Made by a program: the position numbers and the translations under genes | Source: Betaproteobacteria bacterium LSUCC0117 | GTDB taxonomy: Bacteria > Pseudomonadota > Gammaproteobacteria > Burkholderiales > Burkholderiaceae_C | Reading direction: 5' to 3' | Assembly (NCBI GenBank): GCA_030441535.1 | Contig: JAUJFZ010000001.1 | Location: forward strand, 90,001 to 154,000 | DNA length: 64,000 nt | Shown here: one piece after another, positions 37,701 to 46,351 of the stretch | Layout of the letters: each line of letters starts with the position of its first letter | Position numbering within the stretch: position 1 is the first letter of the stretch | The notes under the pieces: generated by a model | What the model was told of the DNA's origin: nothing | Seen by the model: only the letters and a program-made list of their open reading frames with translations | Databases searched by the model: none

Positions 37701-40665
37701 TTTGCGACGGTTGATGGAGGCGGGTCACTCGGTACTGGTCATTGAGCACAATTTAGACGTGATACGCGCCAGCGATTGGCTGATTGACTTGGGGCCCGAA
37801 GGCGGTGTGCAGGGCGGCGAAATCGTGGCGCAGGGCACACCAGAGGCACTGCGTGAACATCCCACCTCCCACACTGCAAAAGCGCTGCGCGATTACGACG
37901 TCGCGATGGGCATTGGCGGTCAGGTAGTGGCGGAGGCATTGATTCCTGCGGGTACGGCAGCCAAGCCAACGCGTTCGCCAAACATTGAAATCGTGAATGC
38001 CCGCGAACACAACTTGAAGGGCATCAGCGTCGCGATTCCGCGTGGCCGGTTCAACGTGATCTCGGGGGTCTCAGGTTCCGGTAAGTCAACGTTGGCATTT
38101 GATATTTTGTTCAATGAAGGACAACGGCGTTACCTCGAATCCCTAAACGCGTACGCCCGTTCTATCGTACAACCCGCCGGTCGACCAGAGGTGGATGCTG
38201 TTTACGGTATTCCACCAACCGTCGCTATCGAGCAGCGGTTAAGCCGTGGTGGTCGAAAGAGCACCGTGGGCACGACCACCGAAGTGTGGCATTACCTGCG
38301 TCTGCTGTATGTGAAGTTGGGAACCCAGTATTGCATCCACGATGATGCAGCCGTGCTCCCGCAAACGCCACACACGATGGTGGCTAACATCCTGAAGCAG
38401 CACAAAGGCAAGCGCATTGGCCTGTTGGCGCCGTTGGTGATTGGCCGTAAAGGCGTATACACGGAACTGGCCGATTGGGCCAAACCACGCGGTTACACGC
38501 ACCTGCGAGTTGATGGTGTGTTTTTGCCTACCGATAACTTCCCGCGTTTGGACCGCTTCAAGGAGCACACCATCGAGCTGCCCGTGGGCGACGTTTTGGT
38601 GAATGCAAAAGCAGAGTCAGAGATTCGTCGACTGTTGTCGATCGCGTTGGTGCATGGCAAAGGGGTGGTGCATATCCTCTCGGAGATGGACGGTTTGGAA
38701 GCCATTATGCAGCTCGATGGAGACACCACAGTGGTGGGACGCGTCACAGTGGCATCTAGCCTGCGTGCTTGCCCTGTATGTGCGACCAGTTACCCCGAAT
38801 TAGATCCACGCCTGTTTTCGTACAACAGCAAGCACGGCTGGTGCACTGATTGCGTTGGCACGGGCGTGCGGTTGAATAAAGACCAAAGGAAAACGCTCGA
38901 CGACTCCACACTCGAAGACCGCGAAAAAGGCCGTGAACAGCGTTTTGCAGAGGTCGAAGTCGAAGACCTATCAGACGAACATTGCCCCAAGTGCGCGGGT
39001 ACCCGCTTGAATGCACAGGCCCGCGCGGTACGGTTTGCTGGGGTGGGTATTGCCGACGTCGCACGCCTGTCGGTGCGCGATTTACAAAAATGGGTTGCCC
39101 AATTGAAGCTCACTCTGCGTGAGACCGACATTGCCAGAGACTTGATCCCTGAAATCGCCTCGCGTCTGCAGTTTTTGCATGACGTCGGGTTGGGCTACCT
39201 CACGCTTGACCGTGGTGCACCGACACTCAGTGGCGGGGAGGCACAGCGGATTCGACTCGCGGCACAGTTGGGTAGTAATTTGCAAGGCGTTTGCTACGTC
39301 CTTGATGAGCCGACGATTGGGTTGCATGCGCGCGATAACCAAATTCTTTTGAATGCATTGCACGCGCTCGGTCGCAAGGGCAACACCCTGGTGGTGGTTG
39401 AGCACGACGAGGACACCATCCGCCGTGCGGATCACCTCATCGATGTCGGGCCGAGTGCGGGTAAGTTGGGTGGCAGGATCGTGGCACAGGGTCGCGTGCA
39501 AGACCTGCAGGACTGTCCCGAAAGCGTGACTGGCCGTTACCTGCGTGACGCCATGCGCCACCCAATGCAGCCGCGTCGAACGGTCGATAAGGCGGCGATG
39601 TTGACCAACGGTGCGCTGCAATTGGTTGGCGCACACCTGCACAACCTTCAGGATGTCTCTGTTGACATTCCCTTAAAGCGCTTGGTGGCAATCACGGGTG
39701 TCTCGGGATCGGGTAAATCAACCTTGGCCCGCGACGTCTTACTGACCAACGTTGCGGCGGTGGTGACACCCACGATGAAACGCGCGCTGGCTAAAGACGC
39801 GGACGCCGCACGACCCGCGTGGGTGGGGTGTCGCGACTTACTCGGTTACGACACACTTGACCGGGTTTTGGAGGTTGATCAAACGCCGATCGGTAAAACC
39901 CCACGCTCTTGCCCAGCCACCTACATTGGCTTTTGGGATACCGTGCGCAAGTTATTTGCTGAAACGTTGGAGGCAAAAGCGCGCGGCTATCTCCCAGGGC
40001 GTTTTTCTTTTAACACCGGCGACGGTCGCTGCCCGGGGTGTGAAGGCCAAGGTATGCGCACCGTTGAAATGAGCTTCCTGCCAGATGTGAAGGTCCTGTG
40101 TGAGACCTGCCATGGTGCGCGGTTCAACCCCGAGACTTTGGCGGTGACTTGGCGCGGCAAAAGCGTCGGTGATGTGTTGGGTATGTCTGTCGATGAGGCC
40201 GTCTCGTTTTTCGAGTCCATGCCGGCCATCGCGCATCCGTTGCAATTGCTACAAGATGTGGGGCTGGGCTACCTGACGTTGGGACAGCCATCACCCACGC
40301 TGAGCGGTGGTGAGGCCCAGCGTATTAAGCTGGTGACCGAGCTGACCAAGGTGCGTGATGAGGTCGGACGTCGCGGACAAAAAGCGCCCCACACACTTTA
40401 TGTGTTGGACGAGCCCACTGTGGGTCTGCACATGGCGGACGTTGAAAAGCTCATTCGCGTCTTGCACCGTTTGGTGGATGCAGGCCACAGCGTGGTGGTG
40501 ATTGAACATGACCTCGACGTGATTGCGGAAGCAGATTGGGTCGTTGACATGGGCCCCGATGGCGGTCACGAAGGGGGGCGCGTGGTTGCCGCCGCACCGC
40601 CAGAGGCTTTGGTGAAACGCCAGACTGCAACCGGTATGGCACTTGGGCCGGTCTTGAAGCGTTAA
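34780..40665 (+). CDS. uvrA: Tandem double-length excinuclease ABC subunit A
   Basis: A 1961-residue UvrA made of two UvrA-like halves (E. coli UvrA 940), giving four ABC ATPase cassettes. Walker A motifs start at G46 (GPSGSGKSS), G719, G1096 and G1640 (each GVSGSGKST); each has an LSGGE signature (LSGGEVQRINL, LSGGEAQRLKL, LSGGEAQRIRL, LSGGEAQRIKL). UvrA scans DNA for damage and loads UvrB. Zinc modules CPLCGGSGFEHVEM, CPVC..CTDC and CPGCEGQGMRTVEM are intact. The first half's leading module reads CPES (C308, S311) before CETC (C332, C335). Residues 221-236 are Lys-rich. Double UvrA is known from Burkholderiales. Confidence 0.95.
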   Translation: MAKSAPSNPPAGASDDGVIRIRGARQHTLKNLDLDIKTNELTVVTGPSGSGKSSLVFDTLFAEGQRRYVETFSAYARQFLDRMDKPAVDRVEGVPPAIAIDQTNPVRSSRSTVGTMTELNDHLKLLFARSARLFDKETAQPVQHDNADSIFATLQQRIQSRHEVADWRLVVTFPVELPANTTPDEVAQWLSASGFTRIHQQRTMRVADLPSAQEAATATAKKKPAKKVAKKAVPKKDDDGAQMRQVLDVVADRFKGSRLDRARAIEAIEVALKRGSGNMTIYATPDAGDAVQDGGGEEVWAFSSGLHCPESRIRYTKPTPSLFSFNSPVGACETCRGFGRVIGVDYGLVIPNEKLSLRAGAIKPMQTPAWQEAQDDLMRHAEVAGIPRDTPWYKLSEAHKEWVINGSPNWTGQWNKQWFGVKRFFEYLETKSYKMHIRVLLSKYRSYTTCDACGGARLKTESLLWRLGGAEEANAALPVAQRHSPTGVLWSSEQLAALPGLNLFDLMRLPIDQMLAFFKSIESSLIDRTDADARAQALLFEEITTRLSYLCRVGLGYLTLDRQSRTLSGGEVQRINLTTALGTSLVNTLFVLDEPSIGLHPRDMDRITEAMMRLRDAGNTLVVVEHDPAVMMAADRVIDMGPGPGERGGDIVFDGTPAELRHADTLTGAYLGNRKQVGMGFKRMVSENTPRLILEEVSANNLKHIDVNFPLQRLVCVTGVSGSGKSTLIQDVLAPALMRHFGKPTETPGAHRRLLGAEQLSDVIFVDQSPIGKTARSNPVSYVGAWDALRSLLATAPLARERGYTASKFSFNGGDGRCPLCGGSGFEHVEMQFLSDVYLRCPDCDGQRYRPEVLEVRLNHRHPDAKPGDVGLNVADILNLTVAQAAQVFAQERDVLRALQPIADVGLDYVKLGQPVPTLSGGEAQRLKLAGYLAEAAKGGSSSRQAVAKKGALFMFDEPTTGLHFEDIAKLMRALRRLMEAGHSVLVIEHNLDVIRASDWLIDLGPEGGVQGGEIVAQGTPEALREHPTSHTAKALRDYDVAMGIGGQVVAEALIPAGTAAKPTRSPNIEIVNAREHNLKGISVAIPRGRFNVISGVSGSGKSTLAFDILFNEGQRRYLESLNAYARSIVQPAGRPEVDAVYGIPPTVAIEQRLSRGGRKSTVGTTTEVWHYLRLLYVKLGTQYCIHDDAAVLPQTPHTMVANILKQHKGKRIGLLAPLVIGRKGVYTELADWAKPRGYTHLRVDGVFLPTDNFPRLDRFKEHTIELPVGDVLVNAKAESEIRRLLSIALVHGKGVVHILSEMDGLEAIMQLDGDTTVVGRVTVASSLRACPVCATSYPELDPRLFSYNSKHGWCTDCVGTGVRLNKDQRKTLDDSTLEDREKGREQRFAEVEVEDLSDEHCPKCAGTRLNAQARAVRFAGVGIADVARLSVRDLQKWVAQLKLTLRETDIARDLIPEIASRLQFLHDVGLGYLTLDRGAPTLSGGEAQRIRLAAQLGSNLQGVCYVLDEPTIGLHARDNQILLNALHALGRKGNTLVVVEHDEDTIRRADHLIDVGPSAGKLGGRIVAQGRVQDLQDCPESVTGRYLRDAMRHPMQPRRTVDKAAMLTNGALQLVGAHLHNLQDVSVDIPLKRLVAITGVSGSGKSTLARDVLLTNVAAVVTPTMKRALAKDADAARPAWVGCRDLLGYDTLDRVLEVDQTPIGKTPRSCPATYIGFWDTVRKLFAETLEAKARGYLPGRFSFNTGDGRCPGCEGQGMRTVEMSFLPDVKVLCETCHGARFNPETLAVTWRGKSVGDVLGMSVDEAVSFFESMPAIAHPLQLLQDVGLGYLTLGQPSPTLSGGEAQRIKLVTELTKVRDEVGRRGQKAPHTLYVLDEPTVGLHMADVEKLIRVLHRLVDAGHSVVVIEHDLDVIAEADWVVDMGPDGGHEGGRVVAAAPPEALVKRQTATGMALGPVLKR

Positions 40666-40675
40666 TTACCGGCGC

Positions 40676-41905
40676 TTATGTCGATCGCGCGCTGGTGTCT
40701 CCGGCGCGTGCGCGGGCTAACAAAATAAACCCCAAGGCCGCTACGCTGCACAACACCAACGGAAAGCCGACGCTCGGCGATATCTGTAAGGCGGCGGCCC
40801 CAATTGCGGGTGCCACCATGCCACCGGCTGTGTAGGCCAGTACCAACACGGCGGTGCCGCTGACCAATCGAATCCCCGTTTCACGGTTGCCAATGTCGAT
40901 CATCGCGAGGGTATAGAGCACGCCACCGGCACCGCCCCAGGTCAAAGCAACGAACCAAGCCAGTTCTGGAATGGAGGTCGTCAGGGGTAAGGTCAGTGTG
41001 CCGAGCCCCGTGAAGAGCGCTGCTAACCGCATCAATTGCAGGCGGGTGTGGGCCGGGCTGCCCCAGAAGGCGCGCGGGACACCCTGTCGATTCGGCTTGG
41101 ACAAGAAATCGGCCATAAATCCCACGGGTAACATCAGCACCGCACTGCCAATACCGCTGGCTGCAACCAGCAACGTAGCCATCGTCGGTGACCAGCCCAT
41201 GCTCAGCCCCATGAGCGGCAAGATCGCGGTCAAGCCTGCTTCAAAAAAGCCCCCCATAAAGCCTGCAAACATGATGACCGGGTAGGCGCTTAAGGCACGC
41301 CAGCTGCCGTGTAAGCCCAGGGGCGCCTCTGCGTGATCGTGGACCGGCGGCAATGATGGGATGTAAGCCGTTAGCGCGGCACCTGCTACCAGCGCAGCCA
41401 GAGCAACCCATAAGGCGACAGGTGATTGTGGGCCGATCCACGCCAGCAGAATTGGGCTGACGATGAAGGTCATACCGACCAAAGTCTCGAAAATACCGAC
41501 ATAAACCCCGCGCTTACCAGGGGGCGAAAACTCGGCGACCAAGGCCTCGGCCAGCACCCAGCGTAAGCCTCCAGCCATGCCCGCAATGGCTTGCGCGACG
41601 AACCAAGCGGCGATCCACGGTGACAAGGCAAACACCAAACCGGTCGCAATGGGAATCAATGCACTCACCCACAGCGCGTTTTTTCGACCCAAGCGGGCGG
41701 TGATGGTTGAGGCAAACGGGGTGAATAAAAAGATGCCTGCATAGCCTGTGGCGGCAAATAACCCTGCCGTGGCCGTGTCTAATCCCGCGTCTTTTAAGCG
41801 CAACAAATTGAGCGGTAACAGCATGAATACCCCGACGAGTTCGAGGTAAGTCGAGGCAAAAAGGGCAGAAAGTCCAATACGGGCGGATGGTTTCGTCTCA
41901 GGCAT
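40676..41905 (-). CDS. Major facilitator superfamily transporter
   Basis: About 409 residues with about 12 hydrophobic segments. The N-terminal half has the MFS loop signature near RLGRKNALWVSALIPIATG, and GGLRWVLAEALVAEFSPPGKRGVYVGIFETLVG and GGAGGVLYTLAMIDIGNRETG follow. Substrate unknown; the pattern resembles YcaD/UMF1-type permeases. Start taken at the ATG at 41905, because an in-frame extension would run through the riboswitch of the opposite strand. Ten bases separate its stop from the uvrA stop. Confidence 0.88.
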   Translation of the reverse strand: MPETKPSARIGLSALFASTYLELVGVFMLLPLNLLRLKDAGLDTATAGLFAATGYAGIFLFTPFASTITARLGRKNALWVSALIPIATGLVFALSPWIAAWFVAQAIAGMAGGLRWVLAEALVAEFSPPGKRGVYVGIFETLVGMTFIVSPILLAWIGPQSPVALWVALAALVAGAALTAYIPSLPPVHDHAEAPLGLHGSWRALSAYPVIMFAGFMGGFFEAGLTAILPLMGLSMGWSPTMATLLVAASGIGSAVLMLPVGFMADFLSKPNRQGVPRAFWGSPAHTRLQLMRLAALFTGLGTLTLPLTTSIPELAWFVALTWGGAGGVLYTLAMIDIGNRETGIRLVSGTAVLVLAYTAGGMVAPAIGAAALQISPSVGFPLVLCSVAALGFILLARARAGDTSARST

Positions 41906-41953
41906 GGCGGCTAGTGTAGGCGCTGCAAAAGCAATCGCGTTACAATTATGGGA

Positions 41954-42041
41954 TCCGAGGAGCGCTGCAGCTCGGGGTTGCAATGACCCCTGAGTGAGGC
42001 TCGGACTTTAACGGCGCTCACCCATGTTGACCTCGGGTGAG
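41954..42041 (+). promoter_or_regulatory. S-adenosylhomocysteine (SAH) riboswitch
   Basis: Closely matches the SAH riboswitch consensus. P1 pairs TCCGAG at 41954 with CTCGGA at 42000-42005, and the conserved GAGCGCTGCAGC follows P1. An internal stem CTCGGGGT/ACCCCTGAG comes next, then the AACGGCGCTC segment at 42010-42019 whose GGCGCTC pairs back with GAGCGCT as the pseudoknot. A CTCACCC/GGGTGAG hairpin ends at 42041. The class is an activator of SAH-recycling genes, and ahcY starts 52 bases downstream. A possible -10 box TACAAT is at 41941. Confidence 0.92.
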
Positions 42042-42092
42042 TGGCTCTCCGCAGGTCGCATGGTTGTCCGAAACCTGACTGTGGAGTAATTC

Positions 42093-43529
42093 ATGAACGC
42101 CGTTCTCAAACCGCAAACTGCCCCTAACTACGTGATTGCCGACTTGTCTCTGGCAGCGTGGGGTCGCAAAGAAATCAACATCGCCGAAACTGAAATGCCT
42201 GGCCTCATGGCTATTCGTTCAGAGTATGCCGCTCAGCAACCCCTCAAGGGCGCGCGCATCACGGGCAGCTTGCACATGACGATTCAAACCGCTGTGCTGG
42301 TCGAGACCCTGCAAGCACTGGGCGCCGAAGTCCGTTGGGCTTCTTGCAATATTTTCTCAACCCAAGACCAAGCGGCTGCGGCATTGGTCGAGCGTGGCAC
42401 GCCCGTGTTCGCGTTCAAAGGGGAGTCACTCGCTGATTACTGGGAATTCACCCACCGTATTTTCGAATTCGACGGTGCCAAGGGAACTCCCGAGGAAGGC
42501 CCCAACATGATCTTGGATGATGGTGGTGACGCCACCGGCCTGATGCACCTGGGTGTGCGCGCCGAGAAAGACATCAGTGTGTTGGATAACCCCGGTAGCG
42601 AAGAAGAGACGTATTTGTTCGCCTCGATCAAAGCCAAATTGGCGGTTGACCCAACCTTCTACAGCCGCCGCTTGCCCAACATCATGGGTGTGACTGAAGA
42701 GACCACCACAGGTGTCTTGCGTTTGAACGAAATGAGTGCGGCGGGAACCTTGAAGCTACGCGCTATCAACGTGAACGACTCAGTGACCAAGAGCAAATTC
42801 GACAACCTCTACGGTTGCCGCGAGTCACTGGTTGACGGTATCAAGCGTGCGACTGACGTGATGATCGCGGGTAAGGTTGCTGTTGTTGCCGGTTACGGTG
42901 ACGTGGGCAAGGGCTCAGCGCAAGCCTTGCGTGCCCTGTCTGCGCAGGTCTGGGTGACCGAAGTTGACCCCATCTGCGCACTGCAAGCAGCCATGGAAGG
43001 CTACCGAGTCGTGACGATGGAGTACGCCGCCGACAAGGCTGACATCTTCGTGACGGCCACTGGCAACAAAGACATCATCACCCGTGCACACATGGACAAG
43101 ATGAAAGACCAGGCGATCGTGTGCAACATCGGTCACTTCGACAACGAGATCGATGTGGCGGGTTTAGACGGTTGCAAGTGGGAAGAGATTAAGCCGCAGG
43201 TTGACCACGTGATCTTCCCTGATGGCAAGCGCATCATCCTGTTGGCTAAAGGCCGTTTGGTGAACTTGGGTTGCGGCACGGGTCACCCCAGCTTTGTGAT
43301 GAGCAGTTCGTTTGCGAACCAAACCATTGCTCAGATCGAGTTGTTTACGCGCCCGAATGACTACGAAGTCGGCAAGGTTTATGTGTTGCCCAAGCACCTC
43401 GACGAAAAGGTGGCACGCTTGCACTTGATGAAGGTCGGCGCCATGTTGACCGAGTTGACACCTGATCAAGCCAAGTACATCGGCGTTAAGCAAGCGGGCC
43501 CATACAAGCCCGAAACCTACCGCTACTGA
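42093..43529 (+). CDS. ahcY: Adenosylhomocysteinase
   Basis: A 478-residue NAD-dependent enzyme splitting S-adenosylhomocysteine to adenosine and homocysteine, relieving product inhibition of methyltransferases. Markers are GARITGSLHMTIQTAVLVETL, ATGLMHLGVRAEKD, NVNDSVTKSKFDNLYGCRESL, the Rossmann segment VAGYGDVGKGSAQAL, and the C-terminal KYIGVKQAGPYKPETYRY. It sits directly under an SAH riboswitch and ahead of tlyA and metF. Confidence 0.98.
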   Translation: MNAVLKPQTAPNYVIADLSLAAWGRKEINIAETEMPGLMAIRSEYAAQQPLKGARITGSLHMTIQTAVLVETLQALGAEVRWASCNIFSTQDQAAAALVERGTPVFAFKGESLADYWEFTHRIFEFDGAKGTPEEGPNMILDDGGDATGLMHLGVRAEKDISVLDNPGSEEETYLFASIKAKLAVDPTFYSRRLPNIMGVTEETTTGVLRLNEMSAAGTLKLRAINVNDSVTKSKFDNLYGCRESLVDGIKRATDVMIAGKVAVVAGYGDVGKGSAQALRALSAQVWVTEVDPICALQAAMEGYRVVTMEYAADKADIFVTATGNKDIITRAHMDKMKDQAIVCNIGHFDNEIDVAGLDGCKWEEIKPQVDHVIFPDGKRIILLAKGRLVNLGCGTGHPSFVMSSSFANQTIAQIELFTRPNDYEVGKVYVLPKHLDEKVARLHLMKVGAMLTELTPDQAKYIGVKQAGPYKPETYRY

Positions 43530-43573
43530 TCGGCGCTGCCGATACGCGCTGTAACCATTGCAATCGATAGCGT

Positions 43574-44407
43574 ATGCGGGTTGATTTGCTTTTGGTGCAG
43601 CGCGGTGTGGCGTCCACACGCTCAGCGGCGCAGCGCCTGCTAGATGCACAGGGTGTGCAGTGGCGGGGCGCTGGCAGTCGCGATTGGATCACCCCAAAAA
43701 AGTCAGGGGACCAAGTTCCCGATGACTGCGAACTCCAAGTTGTTGACCCCTCTGAAACCCGCTACGTTTCCCGTGGGGGTCTCAAGTTGGCGGGTGCCAT
43801 GGCGCACACCGGTTGGCAAGCAGCGGGTTTGTGTTGTCTGGATGTCGGGCAAAGTACCGGTGGTTTTACCGACTGCCTTTTGCAAGCGGGTGCAGCCGGG
43901 GTGTTGGGCTTGGATGTTGGCCAAGGGCAACTCCATGCGCGGTTGAGAGACCATCCGGGGGTGGTCGCGTTGGAGCAATGCAACGCGAGGGATGTATCAC
44001 CTGCGCAGGCCATTGAAGCCATGCAGTCGCGCGGCGGATCGGCGGCTGATTACTGGACCGCGCGTGCAAACGCAGGTTTTTCAAATGGGCATGGTTTTGA
44101 TGCCATGGTCGGTGATTTATCGTTCATTTCGCAGGTGAAGGTTTGGCCGGCTGTGTTGCCGCTGTTGCGTCCAAACGCCGATGTATTGATGTTGGTGAAA
44201 CCGCAGTTTGAATTGCAACCCGCCGACATTGGTAAAGGTGGTTTGGTGAAAGACCCCAGCGCCTACGACCGCGTGCGGGTGGACTTACAGAACGCCGCCC
44301 ACGTACACGGGTTGCAATGGTTAGATTTTTTTGAAAGCCCCATCAAAGGGGGCGACGGTAACCGCGAGTTCTTCATGTGGGCTAAGCGCATAGGGACCCT
44401 CAAATAA
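43574..44407 (+). CDS. tlyA: TlyA-type rRNA 2'-O-methyltransferase / hemolysin family
   Basis: A 277-residue protein: N-terminal S4 RNA-binding domain (MRVDLLLVQRGVASTRSAAQRLLDAQGV, about 1-60), then an FtsJ-type methyltransferase with the SAM motif CLDVGQSTGGFTDCLLQAGA near residue 92 and DLSFIS near 180. TlyA methylates ribose in 16S and 23S rRNA in actinobacteria; the beta-proteobacterial target is not certain. Between ahcY and metF, it makes SAH that ahcY then removes (context). Confidence 0.9.
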   Translation: MRVDLLLVQRGVASTRSAAQRLLDAQGVQWRGAGSRDWITPKKSGDQVPDDCELQVVDPSETRYVSRGGLKLAGAMAHTGWQAAGLCCLDVGQSTGGFTDCLLQAGAAGVLGLDVGQGQLHARLRDHPGVVALEQCNARDVSPAQAIEAMQSRGGSAADYWTARANAGFSNGHGFDAMVGDLSFISQVKVWPAVLPLLRPNADVLMLVKPQFELQPADIGKGGLVKDPSAYDRVRVDLQNAAHVHGLQWLDFFESPIKGGDGNREFFMWAKRIGTLK

Positions 44408-44421
44408 CAAGGAAGATGGCC

Positions 44422-45249
44422 ATGAGCCTGCCGATCAGTTTCGAATTTTTTCCGACTAAAACACCGGAAGGGGCATTGCGCCAAAAAGAAGTGCGCCAAG
44501 CGCTCTATGCCAAAAAGCCTGAGTTCTGCTCGGTCACCTTTGGCGCCGGAGGGTCAACTCAAACAGGCACCTTCAGCATGGTGCAAGAGATTTTGTCTGA
44601 GGGCGTATCAGCGGCCTCTCATTTTTCCTGTGTCGGCGCAACCAAGGCCTCTGTTCGCGAGCAGTTGACCACGCTTCAAACTATGGGTGTGAATCGATTG
44701 GTGGCCTTGCGTGGCGACTTGCCGAGCGGTTACGGCGCTGGTGGCGAGTTTCAGTACGCATCGGACCTCGTGGCATTCATACGCGCGGAGTTTGGTGATG
44801 CCTTCCACATCGAAGTAGCGGCTTACCCCGAGGTGCACCCTCAAGCCCGTAGCGTCGAGTCGGATTTGAAAGCCTTCTCCACCAAGGTTCAGGCAGGCGC
44901 CGATTCGGCGATCACGCAGTATTTTTTCAACTCGGATGCGTACTTTCGCTTCGTCGAGGATGCAGATAAGTTGGGCATCACGGTACCGATCATCCCCGGC
45001 ATTATGCCCATCACCAATAGCAGTCAGTTGATGCGCTTCTCTGATATGTGCGGCGCGGAGATCCCGCGTTGGATGCGGCTTCGCTTACAAGGGTTTGGCG
45101 ACGACACGGCGTCCATCAAAGCCTTTGGCCATGAGGTCATCACCGATCTGTGCGAGGTCCTTCGCGCCGGGGGTGCACCAGGACTGCACTTTTACACCAT
45201 GAACCAGAGCGCGCCGATTTTGGCAATTTGTGACGAGCTGGGAATCTGA
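44422..45249 (+). CDS. metF: 5,10-methylenetetrahydrofolate reductase
   Basis: A 275-residue FAD enzyme supplying 5-methyl-THF for methionine synthesis. SFEFFPTKTPEG, SVTFGAGGSTQTGT, NRLVALRGDLPSG, EVAAYPEVHPQA, ADSAITQYFFNSDAYFRFVEDA and the closing APGLHFYTMNQSAP are diagnostic. Two ATGs compete: 44422 has AAGGA eight bases upstream and is preferred; 44416 lies too close to that site. Ten bases separate it from the convergent rlmJ. Confidence 0.96.
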   Translation: MSLPISFEFFPTKTPEGALRQKEVRQALYAKKPEFCSVTFGAGGSTQTGTFSMVQEILSEGVSAASHFSCVGATKASVREQLTTLQTMGVNRLVALRGDLPSGYGAGGEFQYASDLVAFIRAEFGDAFHIEVAAYPEVHPQARSVESDLKAFSTKVQAGADSAITQYFFNSDAYFRFVEDADKLGITVPIIPGIMPITNSSQLMRFSDMCGAEIPRWMRLRLQGFGDDTASIKAFGHEVITDLCEVLRAGGAPGLHFYTMNQSAPILAICDELGI

Positions 45250-45259
45250 GCTTTCGGGG

Positions 45260-46165
45260 TCAGCGGATCTTTGATTCCAACTTTTGCGCCGCGTGTTTGT
45301 CTTGACCCAGCAACTTCACCAACACGGGCAGCGCTTCTTCTAGTTGGGGCTTGAGGGTATAGGGTGGGTTCAGGACGAACACGCCGCTGGCACCCAACCC
45401 GCCGCCGGGCCCTTGCCCTGAACTGCCTGCACGTACCTGTAGCGTGGCATGCAACCAGTCCTTGCCAGCCTTGTCCGCTGCATTTTTGAGTTTCCGAGGT
45501 AGATCATGGGCCTCCGAGCGACCCACAATCGGGTACCAAATCAGCACAGAGCCTGTCGCAAAACGGGTCAAAGACTCGCCCATCAGTTTGACGACGTCGG
45601 CGTAATCGGTTTTCAGCTCGTAACTCGGGTCGCAAATGACTAATCCGCGTCGAGAGACAGGCGGCAATAGTGGGATCACGCCCTCAAAGCCATTACGGCG
45701 ATCCATTTGCAATTTGGCATCGCTGGTCGCTTGAGCCAGTGTCGTTCGCAGTGCGCGGTGGTCGGTGGGGTGCACCTCAAAAGCCATCACCCGGTCTTGC
45801 TGCCGCAGCAGGTGTCCGGCAATGAGCGGAGAGCCGGGGTAAAGCTTGATACCCTTGCCACCACCATTGCGTTGGTTAAAGCCTGCCAGCATCACCAAAT
45901 AGTTTTTCAGTAATTCGGGTAGCGTCCCGGTCACGGTACCGTCGCTATTGAGGTGGTTGAGCAGTTTTTGGATACCCTCTAATGCCTCGCCGCTGGTGGC
46001 CGCTTCGCCGGTGTCAAGCCTGTACAGCCCTGCGCCGGCGTGGGTGTCGACGACCGATAACGCGCCCTCTTTTTGGGTGAGGTGTTGTAAAACCGCGACG
46101 AGCGTGGCGTGTTTGAGCACATCGGCGTGGTTTCCGGCGTGAAAAGCATGGCGGTAGCTGAACAT
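45260..46165 (-). CDS. rlmJ: 23S rRNA (adenine2030-N6)-methyltransferase RlmJ
   Basis: A 301-residue Rossmann methyltransferase. The N-terminal MFSYRHAFHAGNHADVLKHATL is the RlmJ/YhiR hallmark, motif I is VDTHAGAGLYRLD at about 39-51, and the KLYPGSPLIAGHLLR segment follows. Motif IV, DPPYE in E. coli, is DPSYE here (D179, S181). It modifies A2030 of 23S rRNA during assembly. It starts 186 bases before rplM in the opposite direction. Confidence 0.92.
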   Translation of the reverse strand: MFSYRHAFHAGNHADVLKHATLVAVLQHLTQKEGALSVVDTHAGAGLYRLDTGEAATSGEALEGIQKLLNHLNSDGTVTGTLPELLKNYLVMLAGFNQRNGGGKGIKLYPGSPLIAGHLLRQQDRVMAFEVHPTDHRALRTTLAQATSDAKLQMDRRNGFEGVIPLLPPVSRRGLVICDPSYELKTDYADVVKLMGESLTRFATGSVLIWYPIVGRSEAHDLPRKLKNAADKAGKDWLHATLQVRAGSSGQGPGGGLGASGVFVLNPPYTLKPQLEEALPVLVKLLGQDKHAAQKLESKIR

Positions 46166-46221
46166 AGGCCGCTATCGTAACCGCCCGACGGTGAAAACCC
46201 CATGTTTCGCTCGAAAATTCG

Positions 46222-46227
46222 TATAAT
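46222..46227 (+). promoter_or_regulatory. -10 box of the rplM-rpsI promoter
   Basis: A perfect TATAAT 125 bases upstream of rplM. No good -35 match is found at 16-18 bases, so an activator or an A/T-rich upstream element may help. The implied leader of about 120 bases contains a small hairpin, GTTTC/GAAAC at 46288-46304, but no leader family that I recognise. Confidence 0.6.
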
Positions 46228-46351
46228 GGAGGGCTTCGCAGCGATTTAGTGTCCCCGCGGCGAGGACTTGAAACACCACCTAAGAGGTTTCCATCAGAGA
46301 AACGCCGACCGTGGAAAAGGGACCTCCAAAACACTCATTGAGAATTTGCAT

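Noticed and set aside
41906..41983. N-terminal extension of the MFS transporter
   Set aside because: It would read through the opposite-strand riboswitch and has no hydrophobic or conserved sequence.
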